Shown here one piece after another: positions 1 through 8,270 of a DNA stretch of 45,032 nucleotides. The DNA comes from an uncultured Rikenellaceae bacterium. GTDB taxonomy: Bacteria; Bacteroidota; Bacteroidia; Bacteroidales; Rikenellaceae. A program made the position numbers and the translations under genes. The stretch lies in contig CAJTLO010000002.1 of the NCBI GenBank assembly GCA_910577285.1, forward strand, positions 287,972-333,003, given 5' to 3'. Numbering within the stretch: the stretch's first letter is position 1; each line of letters opens with the position of its first letter. Below the pieces are notes generated by a model. The model was not told the DNA's origin. It searched no databases and saw nothing but the letters and a program-made list of their open reading frames with translations.

Positions 1-240
1 GGGGGCCGATGTCGTTCGGGGTGCGAGCGTCCGGAGCCCGGGCGCTCGCCGCACCGGGCAACCGGAGGTGCGCTTTTCCCGATGGGGTGGGTTGCGGTTT
101 TGCGGTCTTCGGTAGCGTCTTTTTCGTCGCGGGTGCGTTCCGGTGTCGTTCGTGCTTCGTGCGTTCGTAGCGACGAGGGGTGTTCGGGTACATGCGCTCG
201 CTGCCGTGTCCCCTGCTGCCGGTCGCTGCGTGCGGCGCGA
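1..240. other. Non-coding edge region
   Basis: No credible gene is seen. Bases 21-54 can form a hairpin: GTGC and GAGCG on the left pair with CGCTC and GCAC on the right, with a three-base bulge. It could be the end of a transcript from outside the window, but no clean T-run follows on either strand. Reading frames here look like GC-rich noise. Confidence 0.5.
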
Positions 241-1364
241 TTAGTGGCGGAAAAGGTAGAACTTCAGGTCGAGTGTGGCGCTGTGTTCGTATTGCCACGG
301 CTTTGCAGCTCCGAACCGGAAAAAAGTGGGACGGTAGGTGGCTCCGAAGAGGATCTTGGGCGTGATGTTGACGTAGGCGGCTACCGTCACTCCTCCTGCC
401 CAATACCGGTCGTCGATGCGGAGGTCGCCCAGATCGATCTGCCTGAAACCGGGATAGGGGCGGCGGTAAGTGTATTGTTTCCATGCCGCATTCAGCCCGT
501 ACCCTACGGTGAAACGGCGGAAATGCAGGTACTCGCCCAATGCGATGTTGATTGCGGAGCGCGTTTCGTTGGACGGGGGGCCATTATGGCGGGCAGCCAC
601 ATGGGAAAGCCTTGTAGGGCGTTCGCTTCCAGTGCGATACCACGTTTGTCGCGGTAGAGGTATTCGATGCCTGCGGCAATGCCGATGAAGCCGCCCTCGT
701 TGCGGCGTATCTCCGGAGTGAGGGGGTAGAGTGAGAAGTGCTGCGTCCACGGAAAGGCGAGCGAGACATTGACGCGTCCCTTTCGGAACGAGTCGGCATA
801 ACGGAGCGCTCGGCGCGTATACCGCCTTTCGGCGGCATCGGGCGCGGCGGGGGATTTCGGCTGGGGGCGCAGGCGTACCCCCAGTGTCCAGTCGTTCTTG
901 CGGAAGGTGCGGTAGCCCTCTTCCGTCCAGTAGAGGTCGGGGTGTTCGTAGCGGTTGTCGTTGCCGGAGTCTTCGAGCATTCCCACCCCCAGCGAGAGGA
1001 GGTTGAGCCAGAAGAGGTCGCTCTTGTAGGCTTTCAGCCGGTAGGTATAGGTGGTGTCGGCGGCGAATATCTCCACCGTCAGCGGCTCCGGGGTGGCGTC
1101 GTAGAAGCCGTAGGCCGCTTGCGGGGAGTTGGCCGCGTAGACGATCCGGGACATCCGGGCGAGGTTTCTTTTCGTCGGCTCCACGTCGAGCAGCTGTGCC
1201 ATGTCACCGGGGGTGAGTCCGTGGCGCAGCGTGTCGCCGTTCATGACTACCGTCTCTCCGGAGGGGGTATCCACTGCGACGTATTTGCGGGAGGTGCTGT
1301 AGGTCGTCACGCAGGAAGAGAGTGCGAGACATGCACACGACAACAGGAGGAAGCATCGTTTCAT
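241..1364 (-). pseudogene. Lipoprotein with beta-barrel-like C-terminus, frameshifted
   Basis: The product begins with a lipoprotein signal peptide: Lys-Arg, a hydrophobic core, then LALSSC with the lipidated Cys near residue 17. It should be anchored in a membrane, probably the outer one. The reading frame from 1364 is good for about 250 residues. It then switches at a run of six G (575-580; C on the coding strand) into a short unrelated tail ending at 504. The next frame carries the natural continuation, rich in aromatic alternating strands (motifs such as FTVGYGLNAAW and LDLKFYLFRH) and ending with a stop at 241-243. One extra C in the run would restore a protein of about 374 aa. The defect may be a real mutation, phase variation or a sequencing error. 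The family is not recognised; the second half resembles outer-membrane beta-barrel proteins of Bacteroidota. No promoter of the usual type was found upstream. Confidence 0.6.
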
Positions 1365-1463
1365 AGGCTTTCGGGTTTTCAGGTTTGCCTATAAGATGCA
1401 TCTCCCTGTCGTTTTGTTGCACGGTCTGCCGCTTTTCATTAAAAAATGCGGCCGGTGCTTCGG

Positions 1464-1586
1464 ACCGGTGCGATGCCGCCTGCCTCCGCCGCTCGCCCGT
1501 TTGGTCGGGGGAGGACGGTCCCGCGCGGAGGGCGGATGCTTTCCGGCCCCGTCGGAACGCTTCCGTCGGGGCGGAGCTTCCGTAGC
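1464..1586. repeat. Dispersed intergenic repeat, copy 1
   Basis: This shares a 39-bp identical core (1532-1570) and a 16-17 bp identical block (cgccgctcgcccgtttg, from 1488) with a second copy at 3044-3198. Inside the core is an imperfect palindrome, CCCCGTCGGAA-CGC-TTCCGTCGGGG, with one T-T mismatch. It lies between the glycosyltransferase and the lipoprotein gene, in the 317-bp spacer 1365-1681, which otherwise holds nothing recognisable. Confidence 0.75.
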
Positions 1587-1681
1587 GCGTTTTTCCGCCG
1601 CAGGGTGTGTTCGGCCTCTTCGTCCGGGGCCTGCTCCCTACGGGAGGACGGCCGGAGTGGTTGTGGCCGTTCGCCGGAGTG

Positions 1682-2788
1682 TCAGGAGGGCATGCAGTCG
1701 AGGTATACTTGCCGGGTGCGTTCGATGAATTGTCCGAAAGAGAGTTCGTTGTCGAATTTCGTGCGGGCGTTTCTTCCTGCGGTTTCGCGGAGCGGGGCAT
1801 CGTCCAGCAGCCGGGCGAGGGCGTCGCGCAGGCGCAGCGGATCGGAGGGCGGAACGAGCAGTCCGTCGATGCCGTGCTCGAGGTATTCGGCCGGACCGCC
1901 GTTGTCGGTGGCCACGATCGCCTTTCCTGCCGACATGAACTCCAACACGGTGATGGAGCAGGCTTCGGGAACGATGGTGGGAAGGACGCCGATGTCGATG
2001 CCGTCGAGGAAGCCGCCGATGCGGGGCAGAAATCCCTCGAAAACCACCGTATCGGCCAATCCGTCACTCTCCGCTTTGGCTTTCAGCGCGTTCACATAGG
2101 TTTCGTTGCCGGTACCCGCAATTTTCAGCAGGAATCGTTTCCCGTCCCGTTTCAGCAGCCGTGCCGCCTCCAGCAGCACCTCGATGCCCTTCTCCGGGGT
2201 CAGCCGGCCCGCATAGCCTATTACCGGCACGGAAACCTCGTGCTCCGGCCTGGCCGACGTCTCCGCTTCCGCAGCCGGGGCGCATTGCAGCCGGTCGGGA
2301 TCGGCGCTGTTGAAGATGGGTATGATGCGGTCGGCATCCAGACCGGGGTAGAGCTCCAGTATCCGCTGTTTGGCCAGGGCGGAAACCGCGACGATGCGTG
2401 CGGCCCGGCCGAAAATCCATTGATAGAGGCCGCGCGGGGAGGAGGGGCCGATGACGAAGTGGAGCGTATGGATGATGGGCATCTTCTTTTCCTTGGCGAA
2501 CCACGCCTGAAAGATGTTCTTCGGCTGGTGGGTGTGGATGATATCGGGTTGTTCGCGGCGGATGATCTTCCGGAGCGCACGGATGGATTTCGGGTCGAAT
2601 TTGCTCTTCAACGGGCAGAGGTATACTTTGCCGGCCGCCTCGAGGCGGGGGTGTACGACGTCGCCGTCGTTGTTGACGACGAAGACCGAACGGTAGCCTC
2701 GTGCCTGGAGCCCTTTGGCCAGGTCGAAGGCGTATTGTTCCATTCCCGCCCAATTCCGGGAGGAGGTAATGATGTGCAGGATGACCAT
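1682..2788 (-). CDS. Glycosyltransferase family 4
   Basis: This is a GT-B fold retaining glycosyltransferase of 368 aa that probably moves a sugar from a nucleotide sugar onto a surface glycan or lipid; the true substrate cannot be read from sequence. The N-terminal Rossmann half has the usual opening (ILHIITSSRNWAGMEQY) and the IIHTHQPK strand-loop. The C-terminal half has the GYAGRLTPEKGIEVLLEA donor-domain start and the E-x7-E region (PEACSITVLEFMSAGKAIV), followed by TDNGGPAEYL. The start is placed at the ATG at 2788, not at the in-frame TTG at 2812, because a promoter -7 box sits at 2810-2817 and the TTG would lie at or before the transcript start. It appears to be a single-gene unit, so there is no polysaccharide cluster context here to name the pathway. 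Confidence 0.88.
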   Translation of the reverse strand: MVILHIITSSRNWAGMEQYAFDLAKGLQARGYRSVFVVNNDGDVVHPRLEAAGKVYLCPLKSKFDPKSIRALRKIIRREQPDIIHTHQPKNIFQAWFAKEKKMPIIHTLHFVIGPSSPRGLYQWIFGRAARIVAVSALAKQRILELYPGLDADRIIPIFNSADPDRLQCAPAAEAETSARPEHEVSVPVIGYAGRLTPEKGIEVLLEAARLLKRDGKRFLLKIAGTGNETYVNALKAKAESDGLADTVVFEGFLPRIGGFLDGIDIGVLPTIVPEACSITVLEFMSAGKAIVATDNGGPAEYLEHGIDGLLVPPSDPLRLRDALARLLDDAPLRETAGRNARTKFDNELSFGQFIERTRQVYLDCMPS

Positions 2789-2809
2789 GCTGATTGCGTT
2801 TGATAACGA

Positions 2810-2840
2810 CAAATTTAATATAATATATCCTACCGAAAAA
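2810..2840 (-). promoter_or_regulatory. Promoter of the glycosyltransferase gene
   Basis: On the minus strand TAAATTTG (2817-2810) matches the Bacteroidota -7 consensus TAnnTTTG. A weak T-rich -33 candidate (TTTTTC, 2840-2835) lies 17 nt upstream, a little close. The expected transcript start is about 15 nt before the ATG at 2788. Confidence 0.6.
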
Positions 2841-3380
2841 TTTCCGGTTCCCGAATCGGTGGAGAGGGGCGGGCGGATGCGGCGGCAGGGCGGGCGATGT
2901 AGGTGGGGAAAAGGGCGACGGGGTGTCCGGCGACATCTTCCGACCCCGTGATTATCCGTGAGGTGCCGAATGTCAGGCGGTGTCTGCGTCTGTTTCCCGG
3001 CTTTCCCCGTGGAGCTGCTATGGTGCAGGACATTTCAGATGGGATCGGTGCGATGCCCCTGCTCCCCTGCTCCCCTGCCCCCCTGCCCCCTGCCTTCGCC
3101 GCTCGCCCGTTTGACCGGGAGAGTGTGGTGCTGTTTGGAGAGCGGATGCTTTCCGGCCCCGTCGGAACGCTTCCGTCGGGACGGACATTTTCCGTAGACC
3201 GGAATGTGCTGTTTCTATGCGGTGCGCGGTGCGGTTTGGGTGCGGCGGAATACCTGCGTAAGAGGGAGATTATACCGGGAGGTCGCAACGGGTGCGGGAT
3301 GAGCATGGAAACCCCTCTCCGGTTGGGCGGAGAAACGGTGGAGCGGACGGATTGGGTGGAATGCGGCCCGGTGGGGCGTG
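2841..3380. other. Spacer without a gene (glycosyltransferase-rimM)
   Basis: No gene is supported. The spacer holds the second copy of the dispersed repeat (3044-3198), preceded by a low-complexity run of CCCCTG/CCCTG units at about 3055-3093. The rest is GC-rich with no conserved reading frame and no clear terminator behind rimM. Confidence 0.6.
3044..3198. repeat. Dispersed intergenic repeat, copy 2
   Basis: Same orientation as copy 1 at 1464-1586. The identical core lies at 3142-3180 and the second identical block starts at 3098. This copy is longer because a C-rich low-complexity tract (about 3055-3093) is inserted near its left end. The central palindrome is kept apart from its outermost base pair. 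Confidence 0.75.
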
Positions 3381-3896
3381 TTACAAATAGAGGTCGAGGA
3401 GCCCCTGGGGAAGCGAGAAGGTGATCTCGCGAGCTTCGATATCCAGGGCGGATACCATTTCGTCGGTTGCGGGGATGAGTATCTCCCGGCCGTCGGCGGT
3501 GATCTCGAACAGCGGATTCTGCTCGCTGTCGATGTAGGCGGTGATCTTCCCGCGCAAGGGATGGTCGTCGAAAGATACGGAGAATCCGACCAGATCCTCC
3601 ATGTAGATCGCGTCGTCTTCCGTCTCCTCTGCGACGGTGCGCAGGGCGAGGGTGCGTCCCACGAGTTCCGCGGCACGCTCTTCGGTGTCGAAATCCGCAA
3701 AGGTCACGAGAGCGCTGCTTCGGCCGCGTCTTTCGAACTTTTCGATAAAAAGAGGAACCGCCAACGCATCGAAAGATGCGAAGAACGGTTCCTCGGTATC
3801 GAATTCTTCCGGGAAAGTGTCGTACAGGTTGACGATCAGTTCGCCCTTGCGGCCGAACGGCTTGGATACCTTTCCGACAGTTTCCAGCGGATCCAT
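3381..3896 (-). CDS. rimM: 16S rRNA processing protein RimM
   Basis: RimM (171 aa) binds ribosomal protein S19 in the head of the 30S subunit and helps late 16S rRNA maturation. The N-terminal domain opens with the family pattern VGKVSKPFGRKGELIV (residues 7-22). The C-terminal PRC-barrel half has MEDLVGFSV, an aspartate-rich turn, ILIPATDEMV and a hydrophobic end near LLDLYL. The length is normal. It starts 5 nt after the stop codon of rpsP and is surely co-transcribed with it, a pairing found in many bacteria. S19, its partner, is encoded in this window at 14350. Confidence 0.93.
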   Translation of the reverse strand: MDPLETVGKVSKPFGRKGELIVNLYDTFPEEFDTEEPFFASFDALAVPLFIEKFERRGRSSALVTFADFDTEERAAELVGRTLALRTVAEETEDDAIYMEDLVGFSVSFDDHPLRGKITAYIDSEQNPLFEITADGREILIPATDEMVSALDIEAREITFSLPQGLLDLYL

Positions 3897-3901
3897 TGCC
3901 T

Positions 3902-4432
3902 TTATTCTGCGGCGGGAGTCTCCTCCTCTGCGGGAGCTTCGGCTTCCTCTGCCTGTGCAGCGGCGGCAGCGGCTTCAGCCCTCTTGGCTTCGATCGCTTT
4001 GGCCTTCTTTTCGTTGGCTTCCTTCTCGGCAGCGAGGCGGGCCTTATCGGACTGCTCCTTTTCGCCGGTCAGCTTCTGGGTCTTGGCGGATATTTTGGCG
4101 GCCTTCTCGCCCATCCATTTTTCGAACTTGGCATCGGCTGCGGCTTCGTCGAAAGCACCCTTTGCAACGCCTCCGAGGAGGTGTTTCTTGTACATCACAC
4201 CCTTGTAGGAGAGGATGGCGCGGCAAGTGTCGGTGGGCTGAGCACCTTTCTGGAGCCACTCCAGGGCTTTGTCGAAGTTCAGGTCGACGGTAGCAGGATT
4301 CGTGTTCGGGTTGTAGGTACCGATCTTTTCGATGAATTTGCCATCGCGTGGCGCCCTGCTGTCTGCGACAACGATATGATAGAAAGCGTAACCTTTCTTA
4401 CCGTGGCGCGCAAGTCTGATTTTTACAGGCAT
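3902..4432 (-). CDS. rpsP: 30S ribosomal protein S16
   Basis: S16 (176 aa) stabilises the 5' domain of 16S rRNA during 30S assembly. The first ~85 residues are the conserved domain: MPVKIRLARHGKKGYAFYH, ADSRAPRDGKFIEKIGTYNP and the PTDTCRAILSYKGV region. After that comes a Lys-rich segment and an Ala/Glu-rich tail of about 60 residues (AAAAAAQAEEAEAPAEEE). E. coli S16 is only about 82 aa; long tails of this kind are common in Bacteroidota. The ATG at 4432 is fixed by the strong N-terminal match and lies about 55 nt behind a good promoter. It is the first gene of the rpsP-rimM unit. Confidence 0.95.
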   Translation of the reverse strand: MPVKIRLARHGKKGYAFYHIVVADSRAPRDGKFIEKIGTYNPNTNPATVDLNFDKALEWLQKGAQPTDTCRAILSYKGVMYKKHLLGGVAKGAFDEAAADAKFEKWMGEKAAKISAKTQKLTGEKEQSDKARLAAEKEANEKKAKAIEAKRAEAAAAAAQAEEAEAPAEEETPAAE

Positions 4433-4493
4433 TGTGTTTGAATGTATTAGATTAACAATCGTTGTTGTCCTGCCGTTTACACGAAACGGCCCG

Positions 4494-4525
4494 CAAATGT
4501 AAGGAGTTTTTGCCGAACCGCCAAA
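4494..4525 (-). promoter_or_regulatory. rpsP-rimM promoter
   Basis: On the minus strand TTTG (4525-4522), exactly 20 nt of spacer, then TACATTTG (4501-4494). This is a full match to the Bacteroidota housekeeping promoter (TTTG, N19-20, TAnnTTTG). The leader to the rpsP ATG is about 55 nt. Confidence 0.82.
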
Positions 4526-4560
4526 CTCACTGCAAAATAACTTGTGCGGTGCACGGGGTG

Positions 4561-7212
4561 CTATGCTCCGGTGGCTTGCGCTCCTCTTGCGCGTCTGCTC
4601 CTGCGGACGGCCCGCCAGGCTTCGCCGATCCAGAGCACGGGCGAGGTGCCGGCCGCCAGCAGGAGCCATTCGCGGGCGGAGAGGGGTTCGGTGCGGAACA
4701 CTTCGCCGCCGAAGGTGACGATGGCCGCCTGACCCGCGAGGATCAGCAGGGCGGTCCATACCACTCCCTTGGCCCGCCGTGCATCCCGCAGGGCGGAGTG
4801 GTCGGTGCCGAATACCGCCGCGTTGAAGAGGTTCCAGAACTGCAGCAGCACGAATACGGTGAAGAAGATCGTGAGCCGGTGGGTGGTCATGCCTCCGGGA
4901 AGGGCGTTCAGATGAGCCATCATCCCCATGAGCAGGGCGACGAAGGCGACTCCGACGCCGAGAATGGTGTTGCGCATGGCGGGGGTGATGATGAAGTCGT
5001 TCGGCCTGCGGGGTGCTTCCTTCATCACGTCGGGGCTGGGCGGGATGGAGGCGAGGGCCATGGCGGCGAACGTATCCATGATGAGGTTCACCCAGAGCAT
5101 CTGCGTGACGGTGAGCGGCAGGGCCGTGCCGAAGAAGGCGCCCAGCAGGACGCTCAGAAGTGCCACGAGGTTGATGGTGAGCTGGAAGACGATGAAGCGT
5201 TGGATGTTCTTGTAGAGCGAGCGGCCCCACATGACGGCCGTGGCGATGCTCCCGAACGAGTCGTCGAGCAGCGTGATGTCGCTCGCCTCCTTGGCCACCG
5301 AGGTCCCCGTACCCATGGAGAGCCCTACATGGGCGTGGTTGAGCGCCGGTGCGTCGTTGGTGCCGTCGCCCGTGACGGCCACCACCGCACCTCGCTGCTG
5401 GAGCAGCCGCACCAGCCGTTGTTTGTCCAGGGGGCGTGCGCGGCTCATCACCTTCAGGTCGAGCACCCGGTCGAGGGCCTCTTCGTCGCTCAGCGCGGCG
5501 AATTCGCTTCCCGTAATGCGGTTGCGCTCGGTGTCTTCCGAGGTCCAGAGTCCGATCTGGCGGGCGATCTCGGTCGCTGTGCCGGGGGTGTCGCCGGTGA
5601 CGATCTTCACCGCGATGCCGGCCGACCGGCACTGTCCTACGGCGTCGGGAACGTCGGGACGTATCGGGTCGCTGATGGCGAAGATGCCCAGGAAGGTCAG
5701 CCCTCCTGCGGCGGCAAGCTCCGCACACTCGGTCGGGGAGCCGTCCGGAATCTCCCGGTAGGCGATCCCGAGGGTACGCATGGCTTTGTTCTGGTAGGCG
5801 AACAGCTCTTGCTGGTAGGCTCTCTTCAGGTTCTCCTCCAGCGTGCACATCGCCATTACGATTTCGGGTGCCCCTTTGACGTAGAGCACGCGGCCTTGCC
5901 GGAGGGGCGATTCGACGAGTGTCGCCATGAATTTGCGTTCGGTGGAGAAAGTGAGCTGGTCGACCACCGGGGCCTCCTGCCGCAATGCCATGTAGTCCTC
6001 CCCGCGCTCCCGCAGCCACAGCAGCAGCGCCGCTTCCGTGGGGTTACCCACCCCTGCGGGGCGCTCTCCTTCGCCTTTCTCTTCGAGGAAGGCCGTCGAG
6101 TTGACCGCGATGCCCTCGGCCAGGAGTTCGGGGTGCCGTTCGTCGAGATGCGTGTCGTGGACCTGCATCCGGTTTTGGGTGAGGGTCCCCGTCTTGTCGG
6201 TGCAGATGACTGTTATCGCCCCCATCGTCTCGCAGGCGTGCATCTTGCGGACCAGGTTGTTGGTCCGGAGCATGCGGCGCATGTTGAGCGCCAGGCTGAG
6301 GGTGACGCTCATGGGGAGTCCTTCGGGGACCGCCACGACGATCAGCGTCACGGCCATCATGAAGTATTTCAGGACGATCTGCGCGATGGCGAGCCACTCG
6401 TCCCAGCCCGTTACCGTGTGGACCGCGAGGTAGGCATGGAGCTCTTTTCCGGTGAAGATGAGGAATGTGAGGATGGCGATGGCAAAGCCCGCCCGGCCGA
6501 TGAGTTTGGCCAGCCGCGCCAGTTGGATGTTGAGCGGCGTCTGTTCGGAGCCCTGTTCGGTCGCCTGGCGTGCCACTTTTCCGATTTCGGTCGCGTCGCC
6601 CACGCGCTCCACCCGCATGATGCCGTGCCCGTCGGTGACCGTCGTGCCGCGCAGGACGGCGTCGGAGGGGTAGGTGGCATCGGAGTCGAACGCGCTCCGC
6701 TCGACCGTTTTGTGCACCATGAGCTCTCCCGTGAGGTTCGACTCGTTCACTTGGAGCGAAACGGCCTCGAGCAGGGTGCCGTCCGCCGGAATCTCCTCGC
6801 CGGTGTTGAGGATCACGATGTCGCCCGTCACGACCTCCTTGCGCGGGATCTCCCGGACCTTTCCTTCGCGGAGGACCGATACGGGCGTCTCCTCTCCCAC
6901 GGCGTTCAGCAAGTCGAATTTCCGGTTGGCGTCGTATTCGAAATAGAAGCCGATGCCCGTTGCCAGGAAGATGGCGAAGAAGATTCCGATCGTTTCGGCG
7001 TATTCTCCTTCGATGACCGAGATGATCAGCGAGAAGCACGCCGCTACGAGCAGCACCTTGATGACCGGGTCCTTGAACTTTTCCAGATAGAGCCTCCACA
7101 TGGAGGGGCGTGCGGGCGGGGTGAGGAGGTTCTCTCCGTGTAGCCTTCGGCTCTCGGCCGCCTCGCTTTCGGTCAGGCCGGTCCATTGCGGCCCGTTTGC
7201 GTTGTGTGACAT
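4561..7212 (-). CDS. Calcium-translocating P-type ATPase, PMCA type
   Basis: This inner-membrane pump (883 aa) uses ATP to export cations, most likely Ca2+. Visible features: N-terminal cation-ATPase segment; two membrane helices at about 51-93; actuator loop with NESNLTGE (156-163); the PEGLP ion-binding helix at 296-300; the phosphorylated Asp in DKTGTLT (D339); KGAPE of the nucleotide domain (446-450); TGD near 539; the hinge GDGTNDAP (615-622); and about six further C-terminal helices. The order and the VAVPEGLPMSVTLSLA segment fit the P2B-like group annotated as calcium-translocating PMCA type in Bacteroidota. The actuator motif reads TGEL where TGES is usual; the catalytic Glu is kept. 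No partner gene lies beside it and the substrate is inferred from family only. The gene starts at the ATG at 7212; no clear promoter box was seen. Confidence 0.9.
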   Translation of the reverse strand: MSHNANGPQWTGLTESEAAESRRLHGENLLTPPARPSMWRLYLEKFKDPVIKVLLVAACFSLIISVIEGEYAETIGIFFAIFLATGIGFYFEYDANRKFDLLNAVGEETPVSVLREGKVREIPRKEVVTGDIVILNTGEEIPADGTLLEAVSLQVNESNLTGELMVHKTVERSAFDSDATYPSDAVLRGTTVTDGHGIMRVERVGDATEIGKVARQATEQGSEQTPLNIQLARLAKLIGRAGFAIAILTFLIFTGKELHAYLAVHTVTGWDEWLAIAQIVLKYFMMAVTLIVVAVPEGLPMSVTLSLALNMRRMLRTNNLVRKMHACETMGAITVICTDKTGTLTQNRMQVHDTHLDERHPELLAEGIAVNSTAFLEEKGEGERPAGVGNPTEAALLLWLRERGEDYMALRQEAPVVDQLTFSTERKFMATLVESPLRQGRVLYVKGAPEIVMAMCTLEENLKRAYQQELFAYQNKAMRTLGIAYREIPDGSPTECAELAAAGGLTFLGIFAISDPIRPDVPDAVGQCRSAGIAVKIVTGDTPGTATEIARQIGLWTSEDTERNRITGSEFAALSDEEALDRVLDLKVMSRARPLDKQRLVRLLQQRGAVVAVTGDGTNDAPALNHAHVGLSMGTGTSVAKEASDITLLDDSFGSIATAVMWGRSLYKNIQRFIVFQLTINLVALLSVLLGAFFGTALPLTVTQMLWVNLIMDTFAAMALASIPPSPDVMKEAPRRPNDFIITPAMRNTILGVGVAFVALLMGMMAHLNALPGGMTTHRLTIFFTVFVLLQFWNLFNAAVFGTDHSALRDARRAKGVVWTALLILAGQAAIVTFGGEVFRTEPLSAREWLLLAAGTSPVLWIGEAWRAVRRSRRARGAQATGA

Positions 7213-7578
7213 GGTGTTTTTTCTGTGTCGTTCGGTACGGTTGCGGAAGTCGTTGCGGCGGAGCCGGTCGGCGCTTTGCGGCTTTTCGCGCTCCCGAAAC
7301 CGGGGCTTCCGCGCAAACCGTGGTTATCGGTTGCAAAAATGGTGCATAGGCGGCATATATCCTTCCGGTTACGGAAAGAAAATCTCTTTTTCGGACGGCA
7401 GGGGCGGTGCGGCAGGTCGGGCCCCATGCCGGACGGTGCGGCAGTAGGAGCGTACGACGCAGGGCTGTCGGTGACGCACGATGCCGGTTCGGGTCGTTTT
7501 TGCGGAGGGGCTCCGCGGCCGAGGCGGGTGTGTTTCGGGGTCGGGCGGGTGCCTGTTTCGAGCCCGGTGCGGCCCGTA
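7213..7578. other. Spacer between ATPase gene and tRNA-Arg unit
   Basis: Divergent spacer without a credible gene. It must hold the ATPase promoter, but only a one-mismatch -7 box on the minus strand (CATTTTTG, about 7335-7342) was found, without a convincing -33 partner. Confidence 0.5.
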
Positions 7579-7610
7579 TTTGCACAAGTGATGAAAATAC
7601 ATTACTTTTG
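7579..7610 (+). promoter_or_regulatory. Promoter of tRNA-Arg
   Basis: TTTG at 7579-7582, exactly 20 nt of spacer, then TACTTTTG at 7603-7610: a full match to the Bacteroidota promoter pattern. The predicted start is near 7617, leaving a leader of about 37 nt to be removed before the mature tRNA 5' end. Confidence 0.82.
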
Positions 7611-7653
7611 TAGGACTCCGCGGCCCCGAAAGCCGCCGGTAGTTTGGTGTCAA

Positions 7654-7727
7654 GGTTCCGTAGCTCAGTTGGATAGAGCAACAGCCTTCTAAGCTGTGGG
7701 TCGCGCGTTCGAGCCGCGCCGGAATCA
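7654..7727 (+). tRNA. tRNA-Arg (TCT)
   Basis: Full cloverleaf of 74 nt: acceptor GGTTCCG pairs with CGGAATC (one G-U); D arm GCTC/GAGC; anticodon stem ACAGC/GCTGT with loop CTTCTAA, anticodon TCT; T arm GCGCG-TTCGAGC-CGCGC. The anticodon reads AGA and AGG (Arg). CCA is not encoded. It has its own promoter just upstream and a terminator downstream. Confidence 0.95.
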
Positions 7728-7812
7728 CGCAGCCGTTTCGGGCGGCGCGGTCGCTGTGTGTGGCGACGGAAAATACGGGACCGTATTCTGATGGTCCGAA
7801 CGGTGACGATCG

Positions 7813-7845
7813 CGCCCGGCCTCAGGCCGGGCGTTTGTGTTTGTT
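7813..7845 (+). terminator. Terminator behind tRNA-Arg
   Basis: Perfect 9-bp GC stem CGCCCGGCC-TCA-GGCCGGGCG (7813-7833) followed by the T-rich tract TTTGTGTTTGTT. It closes the tRNA-Arg transcript before the ribosomal cluster. Confidence 0.75.
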
Positions 7846-8188
7846 GCAAGAGGGCTGTGCGGGTGAAGGCGTAGTCCGGATGCACGGTTGAGGTTATCCC
7901 CGGGTGCATTTTTTTATCTGCGGTCTCTCGTATGTGCGCAGGGGCGTTCCCGGTCCGGCAGCGTCTTTTTCGCTCCGCATCCGGCCGGAGCATTTTCTTT
8001 TTATGGTTTTGTTAGTCAGTGGTTTTTGTTTCGGCTGCGAAGGGGTGTATAGTTGTTTGTTATTTATTTTTCAAATCCATAGTTTTTTGAAATACATCAT
8101 CTGCGGGGAGGAGTGCCGAAAACGCTGTAAATCCGCTCGAAACGGATGAAAAAGTTGCCGTAAAATGGGGTGTTTCGGAAAATTTACG
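7846..8188. other. AT-rich spacer upstream of rpsL
   Basis: No gene is supported. The spacer becomes strongly T-rich at about 7985-8095, a sharp contrast with the GC-rich surroundings. This could act as an upstream activating (UP-like) region for the rpsL promoter; that is inference. Confidence 0.45.
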
Positions 8189-8196
8189 TATATTTG
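8189..8196 (+). promoter_or_regulatory. Promoter of the str-S10 cluster (-7 box)
   Basis: TATATTTG at 8189-8196 matches TAnnTTTG. No good TTG-type -33 box is found at the normal distance (bases around 8165-8168 are ATGG). The predicted leader to the rpsL ATG is about 68 nt and A-rich at its end. Confidence 0.6.
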
Positions 8197-8270
8197 CACT
8201 CCGTTTTTAATGCGGAATTACGAGAAAACAACAGTTAAGTTACTCAAACTAAAGGACAAAAGTTTTAAAG

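Noticed and set aside
2789..2812. TTG start for the glycosyltransferase
   Set aside because: It lies in the -7 promoter box; the ATG at 2788 matches the family start.
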